From Sphingomicrobium astaxanthinifaciens (GTDB lineage: Bacteria > Pseudomonadota > Alphaproteobacteria > Sphingomonadales > Sphingomonadaceae), in contig NZ_JAKNYM010000001.1 of the NCBI RefSeq assembly GCF_022865105.1, positions 705,299-769,298 on the forward strand: a stretch of DNA of 64,000 nucleotides. The letters run 5' to 3'. This document shows, in pieces, positions 1 through 10,349 of the stretch; the stretch's first letter is position 1, and every line of letters starts with the position of its first letter. Made by a program: the position numbers and the translations under genes. The notes below the pieces were generated by a model. The model worked only from the letters and a program-made list of their open reading frames with translations. It did no database searches and was not told the origin of the DNA.

Positions 1-344
1 GCGGGATCGCGCAGATAGGCGAGGTAGAGTTCGCCGAACGGGTTGGCGCGGATGCCGGGCGGGTCTTCCACCGCAGTGCCGCCCGCGCCCACCCCGGCCT
101 CGTGCCACGCGTCGACCTGCTCCTTGCTGTCGCAGGCAAAGCCGATCGTCATGCCGTTGCCGCAGCTCGCGGGCCCGCCGTCGAGCGGCTTGCCGAGCAT
201 GAAGACCGCGCCCTTGTGGAGCCAGCTGGTGCGCCCCTTCTCGTCGGTGATCCCGGGCTTGCCCCCGATCGCCGAGAAGAGCGCGTCATAGAAGGCTCTG
301 GAACGGTCGAGGTCGTCGGCGCCGACCATCACATGGCTGAACAT
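1..344 (-). CDS. VOC (glyoxalase/bleomycin-resistance) family protein, 3' end cut by window
   Basis: The first 114 residues are visible and the gene runs off the left edge. The start MFSHVMVGADDLDRSRAFY is the beta-alpha-beta opening of a vicinal-oxygen-chelate module, with the first metal-type His at residue 4. The ATG at 344 has a strong AGGAG site about 8 bases upstream. It begins 12 bases after the stop of the class III alcohol dehydrogenase gene on the same strand, so the two are probably one operon. VOC proteins often sit beside frmA in alphaproteobacteria, which suggests a role around glutathione-dependent aldehyde detoxification. The substrate cannot be read from sequence. Confidence 0.85.
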   Translation of the reverse strand, partial: MFSHVMVGADDLDRSRAFYDALFSAIGGKPGITDEKGRTSWLHKGAVFMLGKPLDGGPASCGNGMTIGFACDSKEQVDAWHEAGVGAGGTAVEDPPGIRANPFGELYLAYLRDP

Positions 345-356
345 TGTCTTTTCTCC

Positions 357-1460
357 TCAGTAGACCACGACCGAGCGGATCGACTTGCCCTCGTGCATGA
401 GCTCGAACCCGCGATTGATCTCGTCGAGCGAGAGGACGTGGGTGATCATCGGGTCGATCGCGATCTTGCCGTCCATATACCAGTCGACGATCCGCGGCAC
501 GTCGGTTCGTCCCTTCGCCCCGCCGAAGGCGGTGCCGCGCCAGTTGCGCCCGGTTACCAGCTGGAACGGGCGGGTGGCGATCTCCTTGCCGGCCTCGGCG
601 ACCCCGATGATGATCGAGGTGCCCCAGCCCTTGTGACAGCATTCCAATGCCTGCCGCATCACCTCGACATTGCCGGTGCAATCGAAGCTGTAATCGGCGC
701 CGCCGTCGAGCATCGCGACGATCTTCTCGACCACCCCGCCCTCGCGCGCGTCGATGAAGTCGGTCATGCCGAACTGCTCGCCCCAGCCCGCCTTGTCGGG
801 GTTGATATCGACCCCGACGATGCGGTCGGCGCCCGCCATCCGCGCGCCTTGGATGACGTTGAGGCCGATCCCGCCGAGCCCGAACACGACGACATTGTCG
901 CCCGGCTTGACCGCGGCGGTGTTGACCACCGCGCCGACCCCGGTGGTGACCCCGCAACCGACATAGCAGGCCGACTGGAAGGGCGCGTCCTTGCGAATCT
1001 TCGCCACCGCGATCTCGGGCAGCACGGTGAAGTTCGAGAAGGTCGAGCAGCCCATGTAGTGGAAGATGGTTTCGCCCTTGTAGGAAAAGCGGCTGGTGCC
1101 GTCGGGCATCAGCCCCTTGCCCTGCGTCTCGCGGATCGCGCTGCACAGGTTGGTCTTGCCCGACAGGCACATTTTGCACTGGCGGCATTCGGGGGTGTAG
1201 AGCGGGATGACATGGTCGTCGGGCGCGACCGAGCTGACGCCCGCCCCCACCTCGCGCACGATCCCCGCGCCCTCGTGCCCGAGAATGGTCGGGAACAGCC
1301 CCTCGCTGTCGTGACCGCCCAGCGTATAGGCGTCGGTGTGGCAGATCCCCGTCGCCATGATCTCGACCAGCACCTCGCCCTCCCTCGGGCCCTCGAGATC
1401 GACCTCGACGATCTCGAGCGGCTGCTTTTCCGCAAAGGCGACGGCGGCTCGTGTCTTCAT
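357..1460 (-). CDS. frmA: S-(hydroxymethyl)glutathione dehydrogenase / class III alcohol dehydrogenase
   Basis: Cytosolic zinc enzyme that oxidises S-(hydroxymethyl)glutathione, formed from formaldehyde and glutathione, with NAD; the family also reduces S-nitrosoglutathione. The 367 residues are full family length. Catalytic zinc ligands are visible as Cys40 (GICHTD), His62-Glu63 (GHEGAG) and the CGVTTG cysteine near 169. The structural zinc site is Cys92, Cys95, Cys98 and Cys106. The Rossmann motif GLGGIGL follows in the second half. It is the first gene of a likely operon with the VOC gene. No S-formylglutathione hydrolase is visible; it may lie beyond the left edge. Confidence 0.97.
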   Translation of the reverse strand: MKTRAAVAFAEKQPLEIVEVDLEGPREGEVLVEIMATGICHTDAYTLGGHDSEGLFPTILGHEGAGIVREVGAGVSSVAPDDHVIPLYTPECRQCKMCLSGKTNLCSAIRETQGKGLMPDGTSRFSYKGETIFHYMGCSTFSNFTVLPEIAVAKIRKDAPFQSACYVGCGVTTGVGAVVNTAAVKPGDNVVVFGLGGIGLNVIQGARMAGADRIVGVDINPDKAGWGEQFGMTDFIDAREGGVVEKIVAMLDGGADYSFDCTGNVEVMRQALECCHKGWGTSIIIGVAEAGKEIATRPFQLVTGRNWRGTAFGGAKGRTDVPRIVDWYMDGKIAIDPMITHVLSLDEINRGFELMHEGKSIRSVVVY

Positions 1461-1529
1461 GGCGCTTGATTCCCCTGCTGGCGCTGGAGCCCGCCTTCTA
1501 GCGGCTCGGCCGCGCCGCCGCCAGCGGGG

Positions 1530-2069
1530 CTAGCGCTCGATCCGCAGCCGGCTCGCCGAACCGGCGGGGCCGAGCAGCGTGAACCCCTCATCGTCGCACG
1601 CCAGCCGCGCGCGCGGCAGGTCGAGGATCACCGTGTCGCCCACGCTCAGGCGCACCGCGCCCAGCCCCGCCCCGAGCGCGCACCGCGCGTCGAGATAGTC
1701 GCGCGCCGCGGCCGCATCGGGCGCCAGCGCCGGGCGCAGGCTGTCGAGGCACTTGTTGTGCGTCGCCGCCTCGCGCGTGGCAGCGGGACCGCAGGTCGCG
1801 GTCGCGCTCGCCGCGCGCTCGCGATGGCGCAGGATCACGGGCAGCCGGGTCTCCGCGGCGCCGCGCGGCGATGTCGCGGCGGGCAGCGAGAGCCGCTGCG
1901 GCGCGGTCTCGTCCCACGGGAAGCGCAGGCGGATGCGCCCTTCGCCCTCGCCCTCGATCTCGAGCAGCGCGCTCGTGCGCGCCCGCTCGCCGAGAAATTC
2001 CATGTCGCTCTGCTGCTGCTGCGCCTGCGGCGCCAGGACCAGCAGCGCGAGTGCGATCGCAACGGTCAT
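1530..2069 (-). CDS. Hypothetical exported protein
   Basis: A 179-residue protein I do not recognise. It opens with a hydrophobic stretch (MTVAIALALLVLAP) followed by AQAQQQQ, which reads as a cleavable signal peptide, so it is probably periplasmic. Three cysteines (in TCGP, NKCLD and ARCALG) and a fourth near the C terminus could form disulfides. The start at 2069 has a clear GGGAGG site and a perfect TATAAT box about 30 bases upstream. It stands alone, 69 bases beyond the start of frmA and transcribed in the same direction. Confidence 0.75.
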   Translation of the reverse strand: MTVAIALALLVLAPQAQQQQSDMEFLGERARTSALLEIEGEGEGRIRLRFPWDETAPQRLSLPAATSPRGAAETRLPVILRHRERAASATATCGPAATREAATHNKCLDSLRPALAPDAAAARDYLDARCALGAGLGAVRLSVGDTVILDLPRARLACDDEGFTLLGPAGSASRLRIER

Positions 2070-2090
2070 GGCGGTTCCTCCCTCGGGTCG

Positions 2091-2121
2091 GATGCGCGCG
2101 CATTATAGCCGATGCGCGCGC
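2091..2121 (-). promoter_or_regulatory. TATAAT promoter box framed by GATGCGCGCGC repeats
   Basis: On the minus strand a perfect TATAAT lies at 2107-2102, about 33 bases before the start codon of the exported protein at 2069. The 11-base word GATGCGCGCGC occurs at 2091-2101 and again at 2111-2121. The same bases also form a perfect 10-base inverted repeat (2094-2103 and 2112-2121). No convincing -35 box is visible. The arrangement looks like an operator laid over a promoter; the regulator is unknown. Confidence 0.55.
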
Positions 2122-2133
2122 CCGGCGCGAGGG

Positions 2134-3606
2134 TCAGGCGGCTTCGCTCGCCCGCAGCCCCGGGGCCTCCCCCTCGCGTCCGGTGGCGCGGCTGACCGCC
2201 CAGATCGCGATCCACGCGGCGATGAACCCGGGCACGATCTCGTAGACGATCCCGACATCGAAGGCGATCCACGCCATGACGACCGCCGCCCCGGTGACCA
2301 GCCCGGCCAGCGCGCCCGCCCCCGTCATCCGCCGCCACGTCAGCGACAGGATGATGAGCGGCCCGAAGGCGGCGCCGAAGCCGGCCCAGGCGTTGGCGAC
2401 GAGGCCGAGCACCTGGCTGTCGGGATCGCTGGCGATGACGATCGCGACCAGCGCGACCAGCGCGACGCAGACGCGCCCGACGTTGACGCTCTCGCGCTCG
2501 GACGCCTCCTTCCGCAGAAACAGCTTGTAGAAATCCTCGGTGAGCGAGGAGGACGCGACGAGCAGCTGCGAGGAAATGGTCGACATGATCGCCGCCAGCA
2601 GCGCGGCCAGCAGGAAGCCCGTGATCAGCGGGTGGAAGAGCAGGTTGGCGAGGACGATGAAGATCGTCTCGGGGTCATCGACCACCAGCGCGTTGCGCTC
2701 GACATAGGCGCGCCCGGCAATGCCGATCCCGATCGAGCCGGCGAGCGCCACCCCCATCCAGCTCATGCCGATGTTGCGCGCGGTCTTCACCCTGGCCACG
2801 GTGTCGATCGCCATGAAGCGCACGATGATGTGCGGCTGGCCGAAATAGCCGAGTCCCCAGGCCATCAGGCTGATGAAGCCGAGCAGGGTCAGCCCCTTGG
2901 TCATGTCGAGGAAGCCCTCGACCGGCACCTCGGCGATCGACCCGCCCCCCTCGCCGCCGGACCCGAACATCACCACCAGCGGCATGACGACGAGCGCGGT
3001 GACCATGATCAGCCCCTGCACGAAGTCGGTCAGGCTGACCGCGAGGAAGCCCCCAACCATGGTATAGGCGAGCACCACCAGCGCGGTGATCCAGATCCCG
3101 GTCATATAGTCGCTCAGGCCCAGCCCGGGCAGCAGCCCGGCGAAGCTGGTCTCGAACAGCTTGCCCCCGCCGACCAGCCCCGCGGCGGTATAGACCGAGA
3201 AGAAAGTGACGATGATCAGCGCGCTCGTCACCCGCAACGCCACCGCCTTGCCGGGAAAGCGGTTGGCGAGGAATTCGGGGATGGTCAGCGCATTGCCATA
3301 GGCCTCGGTCTGCTGGCGCAGCCGGGGCGCGACGAGGATCCAGTTCACCAGCGCGCCGAGGAACAGCCCGATCCCGATCCACGCCTCGACCAGCCCCGCC
3401 GCATAGAGCGCGCCGGGCAAGCCGAGGAGGAGCCAGCCCGACATGTCCGAGGCGCCCGCCGAGAGCGCCGCCACCGCGGGGGGCAGGTTGCGCCCCGCGA
3501 GGAGATAGCCCTCGCTGGTATCGGTCGACTTGCGATAGGCCCACAGGCCGATGGCGATCATCCCCGCGAAATAGGCGAAGAGCGAAATGAGCGTTCCTGT
3601 CTGCAT
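2134..3606 (-). CDS. putP: Sodium/proline symporter (SSS family)
   Basis: Inner-membrane sodium:solute symporter, most like PutP, importing proline with Na+. The 490 residues give about 13 hydrophobic segments. The N-terminal region has the family pattern around GYLLAGRNLPPAVAALSAGASDMSGWLLLGLPGALY (only its key elements, SAGASDMSGWL and LPGA, are diagnostic). The frame is open further upstream, but ATG 3606 begins the first membrane helix (MQTGTLISLFAYF) as in the family, so the longer version is rejected. No putA proline dehydrogenase is nearby. Confidence 0.93.
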   Translation of the reverse strand: MQTGTLISLFAYFAGMIAIGLWAYRKSTDTSEGYLLAGRNLPPAVAALSAGASDMSGWLLLGLPGALYAAGLVEAWIGIGLFLGALVNWILVAPRLRQQTEAYGNALTIPEFLANRFPGKAVALRVTSALIIVTFFSVYTAAGLVGGGKLFETSFAGLLPGLGLSDYMTGIWITALVVLAYTMVGGFLAVSLTDFVQGLIMVTALVVMPLVVMFGSGGEGGGSIAEVPVEGFLDMTKGLTLLGFISLMAWGLGYFGQPHIIVRFMAIDTVARVKTARNIGMSWMGVALAGSIGIGIAGRAYVERNALVVDDPETIFIVLANLLFHPLITGFLLAALLAAIMSTISSQLLVASSSLTEDFYKLFLRKEASERESVNVGRVCVALVALVAIVIASDPDSQVLGLVANAWAGFGAAFGPLIILSLTWRRMTGAGALAGLVTGAAVVMAWIAFDVGIVYEIVPGFIAAWIAIWAVSRATGREGEAPGLRASEAA

Positions 3607-3727
3607 GGTCGCGGAAGCTAGGGATGTGCGACCGCCGCGTAAACCCGCGCCTTCCGGTCCCCCTTTGCCGCCGCGCCGCCTGCCATCGCGCTGGCGGCGG
3701 CGGCCGTAAGCGGCTAGCGCCCCGCCC

Positions 3728-4459
3728 ATGACCATCGTGCGTTTCGTCCTGCTCGCCTTCTTCCTGTCCTACGGGCTCGTCTTCGGGGCCATCGCGCTGC
3801 ATCCGCCGCTCGGCCGATCGGGCGGGGTCAACCATATCGCGGTCCTCGGCCCCGCGCTCGCCGCCTTGTGGATGGTCCGCCGCGAGCGCGGGAGCCTCGC
3901 GGACTGGCTGCGCGAGCGCGCCGGTACGGTGCGCTGGTGGTGGCTCACGGTGCCGGTGGCCGCGCTCGGTCTCGCCGCTGCCCTCGGGGCGCCGGTCGAC
4001 CCGGGCGCGTTCGTCATCGCGCTGTTGATCCAGACCGTCTTCATCGCGCTGCCCGAGGAGATCGGCTGGCGCGGCTGGCTCGCCGACCGGCTGCTGACGC
4101 GCCATCGCCCGATCGTGGCGGGCCTCGCGACCGGACTGATCTGGGGGGCTTGGCACGGCCCCAAGCTGGTGATGCTCCCCGGGCTCCTGCTGCTGGCGGT
4201 CGGGCTGTCGGTCCTCCTCGTGCTGGCCTATGCACGCCATGGCGGCGGCATCGGCCTTGCCGCGCTCGTCCATGGCAGCATCAACGCAGCCATCGCGCAG
4301 GCGGCGGTCATGCCGGCGGCGGCCGAGCGCCTGCTGTTCGACCGCTATGCGCTGGTCGTCGGGGGGCTCGCGGTCGCGGCGATAGTGGCGCGGCGCGGCT
4401 GGTTCGCCGCCGCGCCCTCGCCCGGCTATTCGAACTCGACGATCACCTCGTCGACCTGA
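3728..4459 (+). CDS. CPBP family intramembrane metalloprotease (CAAX protease / Abi-like)
   Basis: A 243-residue polytopic membrane protein with the conserved motifs of the CPBP (Rce1/PF02517) family in order: LPEEIGWRGWL near residue 112, GAWHGP near 141 and HGSINA near 181, which supply the glutamates, His and Asn of the active site. It is divergent from putP and its last 34 bases overlap the end of pccA on the other strand. The substrate is unknown; bacterial members are linked to peptide maturation or bacteriocin self-immunity, but nothing nearby supports either. Confidence 0.88.
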   Translation: MTIVRFVLLAFFLSYGLVFGAIALHPPLGRSGGVNHIAVLGPALAALWMVRRERGSLADWLRERAGTVRWWWLTVPVAALGLAAALGAPVDPGAFVIALLIQTVFIALPEEIGWRGWLADRLLTRHRPIVAGLATGLIWGAWHGPKLVMLPGLLLLAVGLSVLLVLAYARHGGGIGLAALVHGSINAAIAQAAVMPAAAERLLFDRYALVVGGLAVAAIVARRGWFAAAPSPGYSNSTITSST

Positions 4460-6432
4460 AGGCTCGCGCCCTCGGCGACGGGGGTGACCTTGACCGTCCC
4501 CGCCTTCTCGGCGCGCAGGATATTCTCCATCTTCATCGCCTCGACCACCGCGAGCGGCTGGCCCGCCTCGACATGGTCGCCCGCGCCGACGTGGAGCTTG
4601 GTCAGCAGCCCCGGCATCGGCGCCATCAGGAAGCGCGACAGGTCGGGCGCCACCTTTTCGGGCATGTGCACCATTAGGTCGGCGACGTGGCGGGGCAGCA
4701 CCCGCGCATGGTGCTGCGCGCCGCGGGTCACCAGATTGAAGCCGCGCCCCTGCTGCGCGACCTGCACGATGCGGCGGCGATCGTCGCATTGCGCGACGAG
4801 CAGCCGCTGGCCGGGGGTGAAATCGGCGATGACCTCGATCGTCTCCTCGCCAACGCTGACCAGCGTCTCGCCGTCCTGCGGGTCGACCGTCACGTCATGG
4901 CGTTCGCCGTCGAGCAGCACCGCCTGCTCCATCGCGGGGAAGACGGGCTCGCCGAGCTGGCCGTCGATCAGGCTCATCCGCGTGGCATGGGTCATGCCCA
5001 CGATCGCGGCGATCGCGACGAGATCGGTGCGCAGCGCGGCATCGGTCGGCGCGCCCGCGAACCCGTCGGGATATTCCTCGGCGATGAACCCCGTGGTCAG
5101 CGCGCCCGAGCGGAAGCGCTCGTGCTGGAGGAGCGCCGAGAGGAAATCGATATTGTCGGCCAGCCCGTCGATCTCGAACGCGTCGAGCGCCTCGACCGCG
5201 AGTTCGATCGCCTCCTCGCGGGTCGCGCCATGGGTGATCAGCTTGGCGATCATCGGGTCGTAGAACATGCTGACTTCGCCGCCCTCCGCGACGCCGTCGT
5301 CGACGCGGATCACCGCGTCGCCGTCGCGCTCCTCGGCGGGCGGCGCATAGGTCGTCAGCCGCCCGGTCGAGGGGAGGAAGCCGCGATAGGGGTCCTCTGC
5401 ATAAACGCGCGCCTCGATCGCCCAGCCATTGTAGCTGATGTCGTCTTGCGCGAAGGGCAGCTTTTCGCCAGCCGCGACGCGGATCATCTGCTCGACGAGG
5501 TCGACCCCGGTGATCTCCTCGGTGACCGGATGCTCGACCTGGAGGCGGGTATTCATCTCGAGGAAGTAGAAGCTCTCGCCGGTCGTGTCCTTGCCCGAGA
5601 CGATCAGCTCGACCGTGCCCGCGCTATGGTAGTCCACCGCTCTTGCCAGCGCGACCGCCTGCTCGCCCATCGCCTTGCGCATCTCGGGTGTCACGAAGGG
5701 CGAGGGCGCTTCCTCGATCACCTTCTGGTGGCGCCGCTGGATCGAGCATTCGCGTTCGCCGAGGTAGACAATGTTGCCATGCTTGTCGCCGAGCACCTGG
5801 ACTTCGATGTGGCGCGGTTCCTCGATGAACTTCTCGATGAAGACGCGGTCGTCGCCAAAGCTGTTCAAACCCTCGCGCTTGGTCGCCTCGAAGCCCTCGC
5901 GCACGTCCTTCTCGCCATAGGCGAGGCGCATGCCCTTGCCGCCACCGCCGGCGCTCGCCTTCATCATCACCGGATAGCCGATGTCGGCGGCGATCTTCAC
6001 CGCCTCTTCGGTGTCGGCGATCTCGCCGAGATAGCCGGGGACGACATTGACCCCCGCCTCGCGCGCCAGCTTCTTGCTCTCGATTTTGTCGCCCATCGCC
6101 GCGATCGCACCCGCCGGCGGGCCGATGAAGGCGATGCCCGCCTCGTCGAGCGCCTTGACGAAGGAGGCGCGCTCGCTGAGGAAGCCGTAGCCCGGATGGA
6201 CCGCCTCGGCGCCGGTCGCCTTGCAGGCCTCGATGATCTTGTCGGCGACGAGATAGCTCTCGGCCGCCGCCGCGGGACCGATATGCACTGCCTCGTCGGC
6301 CATCGTGACATGGGGCGCCTTGGCATCGGCGTCCGAATAGACCGCGACCGTGGCAATCCCCATCTTTTTCGCGGTGCGCATCACCCGGCAGGCGATCTCG
6401 CCGCGATTGGCGATCAGGATCTTCTTGAACAT
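4426..6432 (-). CDS. pccA: Propionyl-CoA carboxylase, biotin-containing alpha subunit
   Basis: ATP-dependent biotin carboxylation subunit, 668 residues. The N-terminal biotin carboxylase domain starts MFKKILIANRGEIACRV and includes the ATP-grasp loop SAGGGGKGMR near 165. A middle BT region follows, and the C-terminal biotinyl domain has EAMKMEN with the biotin Lys near 634. The start at 6432 follows a perfect AGGAG, so upstream in-frame codons are unnecessary. With pccB, the epimerase and the mutase in the same 12 kb, the substrate is most likely propionyl-CoA rather than acetyl- or methylcrotonyl-CoA. The end overlaps the convergent CPBP gene by 34 bases. Confidence 0.95.
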   Translation of the reverse strand: MFKKILIANRGEIACRVMRTAKKMGIATVAVYSDADAKAPHVTMADEAVHIGPAAAAESYLVADKIIEACKATGAEAVHPGYGFLSERASFVKALDEAGIAFIGPPAGAIAAMGDKIESKKLAREAGVNVVPGYLGEIADTEEAVKIAADIGYPVMMKASAGGGGKGMRLAYGEKDVREGFEATKREGLNSFGDDRVFIEKFIEEPRHIEVQVLGDKHGNIVYLGERECSIQRRHQKVIEEAPSPFVTPEMRKAMGEQAVALARAVDYHSAGTVELIVSGKDTTGESFYFLEMNTRLQVEHPVTEEITGVDLVEQMIRVAAGEKLPFAQDDISYNGWAIEARVYAEDPYRGFLPSTGRLTTYAPPAEERDGDAVIRVDDGVAEGGEVSMFYDPMIAKLITHGATREEAIELAVEALDAFEIDGLADNIDFLSALLQHERFRSGALTTGFIAEEYPDGFAGAPTDAALRTDLVAIAAIVGMTHATRMSLIDGQLGEPVFPAMEQAVLLDGERHDVTVDPQDGETLVSVGEETIEVIADFTPGQRLLVAQCDDRRRIVQVAQQGRGFNLVTRGAQHHARVLPRHVADLMVHMPEKVAPDLSRFLMAPMPGLLTKLHVGAGDHVEAGQPLAVVEAMKMENILRAEKAGTVKVTPVAEGASLQVDEVIVEFE

Positions 6433-6487
6433 GCGGTCTCCTAAGGGGCCTCTCAACTGACCGACCGCCTATGCCGCGCCGCGCGGC

Positions 6488-7330
6488 TCAGGGCAAGGCG
6501 GGGTCGCCGCGCTCGCAGCGGAGCGTCATCCCGTAATCGTCGAGCCAGTCGGCCCCGGTCGGCAGCAGATACTGGAGCGCCTCGGGTAGCAGTCCGTGGA
6601 GGCTGGTGCCGTGGCCAAGCTCGGCGCGGCGGTCGGAAAAGCAATGGGGCTGCGCCGCATCGAGGCTGCCCGCCACCCGCAGCACCGCCGCCTCGAACGC
6701 CCCGCCCTCGTCGGCAAGGCTGAGATAGAGCGGTGGGCGAACCGGCGGGGTCGGGGTCGCGGCGATACGGCGGCTCAGCGCCTGGTCGTTCCACCAGAGG
6801 CTGGGCGAGATGGCGGCATAGCCATCGAACATCGCGGGCGCCTCGAGCCAGCTTTCGACCACGAAATGGCCCGCGGCGCTCTCGTCGACGAGCAGGTCGC
6901 GCCCGTCGGTGCGATAGGCGGCCGCGACCATCGGCATCACCTCGCGCCCGATCCAGTCGCGAAAGCGCGCGCTCTCGCCGGCGGTCGGCCAGCGCCCGGC
7001 CTCCTCGGCGACCTGGGTCGGGGCGAGCATTTCGCGCTGCCGGTCGCGGGTCTCGAGGGCGACGAGGATCGCCTCCTCGCTGCGTCCCCACATCGCGTTC
7101 CAGCGCAGGATCCCCAACCCGAGCATGATGTCCTGCGCCACCCCACCGTCGAGCAGGTAGACCACCGGCCAGCGCCGGTCGGGCTCCTCGTCGTAGCCGC
7201 GGGGCAGGACGACATTGACCTCGCGCCGCGCGCCGAGCGCCTCGACGAGATGCTGTTCGCCTACGACCAGCGGCTGCGGCTGCGGCTGCGGCTGCGGCTG
7301 GCCGAGCGCGAGAAGGGCGGCGAGGATCAT
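6488..7330 (-). CDS. Putative exported esterase, alpha/beta-hydrolase fold (esterase D/IroE-like)
   Basis: A 280-residue protein with a short hydrophobic leader (MILAALLALG) followed by a QPQPQPQP run, so probably secreted to the periplasm. The body matches the putative esterase (PF00756) fold: strand VVYLLDGG, a nucleophile elbow at VDESAAGHF (Ser replaces the usual GxSxG as DESAA), an acidic residue near SLADEGG and a candidate catalytic His in LGHGTSLHGL. The start at 7330 has CGGAG upstream. It lies between pccA and a small exported protein but shows no obvious metabolic link to them. Confidence 0.8.
   Translation of the reverse strand: MILAALLALGQPQPQPQPQPLVVGEQHLVEALGARREVNVVLPRGYDEEPDRRWPVVYLLDGGVAQDIMLGLGILRWNAMWGRSEEAILVALETRDRQREMLAPTQVAEEAGRWPTAGESARFRDWIGREVMPMVAAAYRTDGRDLLVDESAAGHFVVESWLEAPAMFDGYAAISPSLWWNDQALSRRIAATPTPPVRPPLYLSLADEGGAFEAAVLRVAGSLDAAQPHCFSDRRAELGHGTSLHGLLPEALQYLLPTGADWLDDYGMTLRCERGDPALP
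7271..7300 (-). repeat. Five perfect CGGCTG hexanucleotide units inside the esterase gene
   Basis: Positions 7271-7300 are exactly five tandem copies of CGGCTG (CAGCCG on the coding strand). They encode a Gln-Pro run immediately after the signal sequence. Copy-number change in multiples of six keeps the reading frame. Confidence 0.9.
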
Positions 7331-7413
7331 GGCAAGGCTCCGGGCTAGCGGGATGGGCAGGCGCCCGGCAGGGGCCTGTCCACGCCGCGCCCGGCGCGAC
7401 CGATCGCCCCGGC

Positions 7414-7860
7414 TCAGTAGTCGGGGTGGTAATGCCCGATGTCGGTTTCCTCGCGCGCCACGAGGCTGTCCCATTCGCCGAGGATGGCCTCCGCGGCCTC
7501 CATGCCGCCGGCCAGTTCGGCCATCTTGCCCATCCACGCGATGTCCTCGGGGCTGGTCAGCCACGTCATGTCGCTGGGCCCGCCCTTCATCGGGAAGACG
7601 TACATCGCGTCCCACTCGCCCGAATTGAAGTGGATGCCATGGACCCCGCTGTCGTTGCCGGTCATGCGGTCGGCCTTGGCGAAATAATCGCGAATGATCT
7701 CGAGCCCGCGCTCGCGCTTGCCCGCATGGAACTTGACATAGCTGACCCGCGCCCAGCCGACCTCATCGCCCATCCGTTCGGGTTGCGGCGCGTCTTGCGC
7801 GATCGCGGTGGCAGGAACGCACAGGGCCGCCAGCGCGGCCGCACAGCAAATGGCTTTCAT
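7414..7860 (-). CDS. Hypothetical exported protein
   Basis: A 148-residue protein with a good signal peptide (MKAICCAAALAALCVPATAIAQ). The mature part has no motif I can name; it is acidic and contains the segment VSYVKFHAGKRERGLEIIRDYF, which resembles the alpha/beta pattern of dimeric alpha-beta-barrel (NIPSNAP/antibiotic-monooxygenase-like) proteins, and ends in GHYHPDY. That resemblance is only an inference. It lies between the mutase and esterase genes on the same strand. Confidence 0.72.
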   Translation of the reverse strand: MKAICCAAALAALCVPATAIAQDAPQPERMGDEVGWARVSYVKFHAGKRERGLEIIRDYFAKADRMTGNDSGVHGIHFNSGEWDAMYVFPMKGGPSDMTWLTSPEDIAWMGKMAELAGGMEAAEAILGEWDSLVAREETDIGHYHPDY

Positions 7861-7942
7861 GTCTCAACTCCCCTGTTGGAGCCGAGTCACATAGCAGTTA
7901 ACGCAGGTTAAGGGGAGTCGGGCAGCCGCGGCCGCCCGCCGC

Positions 7943-10069
<2,127 letters not shown>

Positions 10070-10106
10070 GGCGCGCTCCCTAGCGCCAAACCCCCGCCTC
10101 GCGCAA

Positions 10107-10349
10107 TCAGCCGCGTTGCAACCAGACGAGGTCGAGCGCGATCCACGCGAGCAGCAGCATCGCGCCCGCGTTGATCGCGACCAGCGCGCCGAAGCGCGCC
10201 GGCCCCAGTTCGGCGCGGGTCTTGCGCACCTTGTAGAGCGGGATCACGCCCTCGCGCAGCGCGGTACGCAGCCGCGTGCCGACCAGCAGCGCGAGCACCC
10301 CCGCGACGATGCCGACCAGCACTTCCTCGGGGCGACCTTCGCCGATCAT
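10107..10349 (-). CDS. Small two-helix membrane protein, coupled to the sensor kinase
   Basis: Eighty residues with two hydrophobic segments (about residues 10-28 and 53-77) separated by a basic, hydrophilic loop, so probably an inner-membrane hairpin. I do not recognise the family. Its ATG overlaps the TGA of the histidine kinase gene (ATGA), which implies translational coupling and a link to kinase function. The mutase gene follows 37 bases later on the same strand. Confidence 0.75.
   Translation of the reverse strand: MIGEGRPEEVLVGIVAGVLALLVGTRLRTALREGVIPLYKVRKTRAELGPARFGALVAINAGAMLLLAWIALDLVWLQRG

Noticed and set aside
7885..7915. TTAA-N6-TTAA near 7896, TTAACCAT at 29653-29660 and TTAACCTTAACG near 54566 as CtrA boxes
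   Set aside because: Spacing does not match the TTAA-N7-TTAA consensus, and single half-sites are too common to support a call.
10070..10106. Possible B12 riboswitch before the B12-dependent mutase
   Set aside because: Only 37 bases separate the genes, far too short for a cobalamin riboswitch, and B12-dependent enzymes are rarely its targets.
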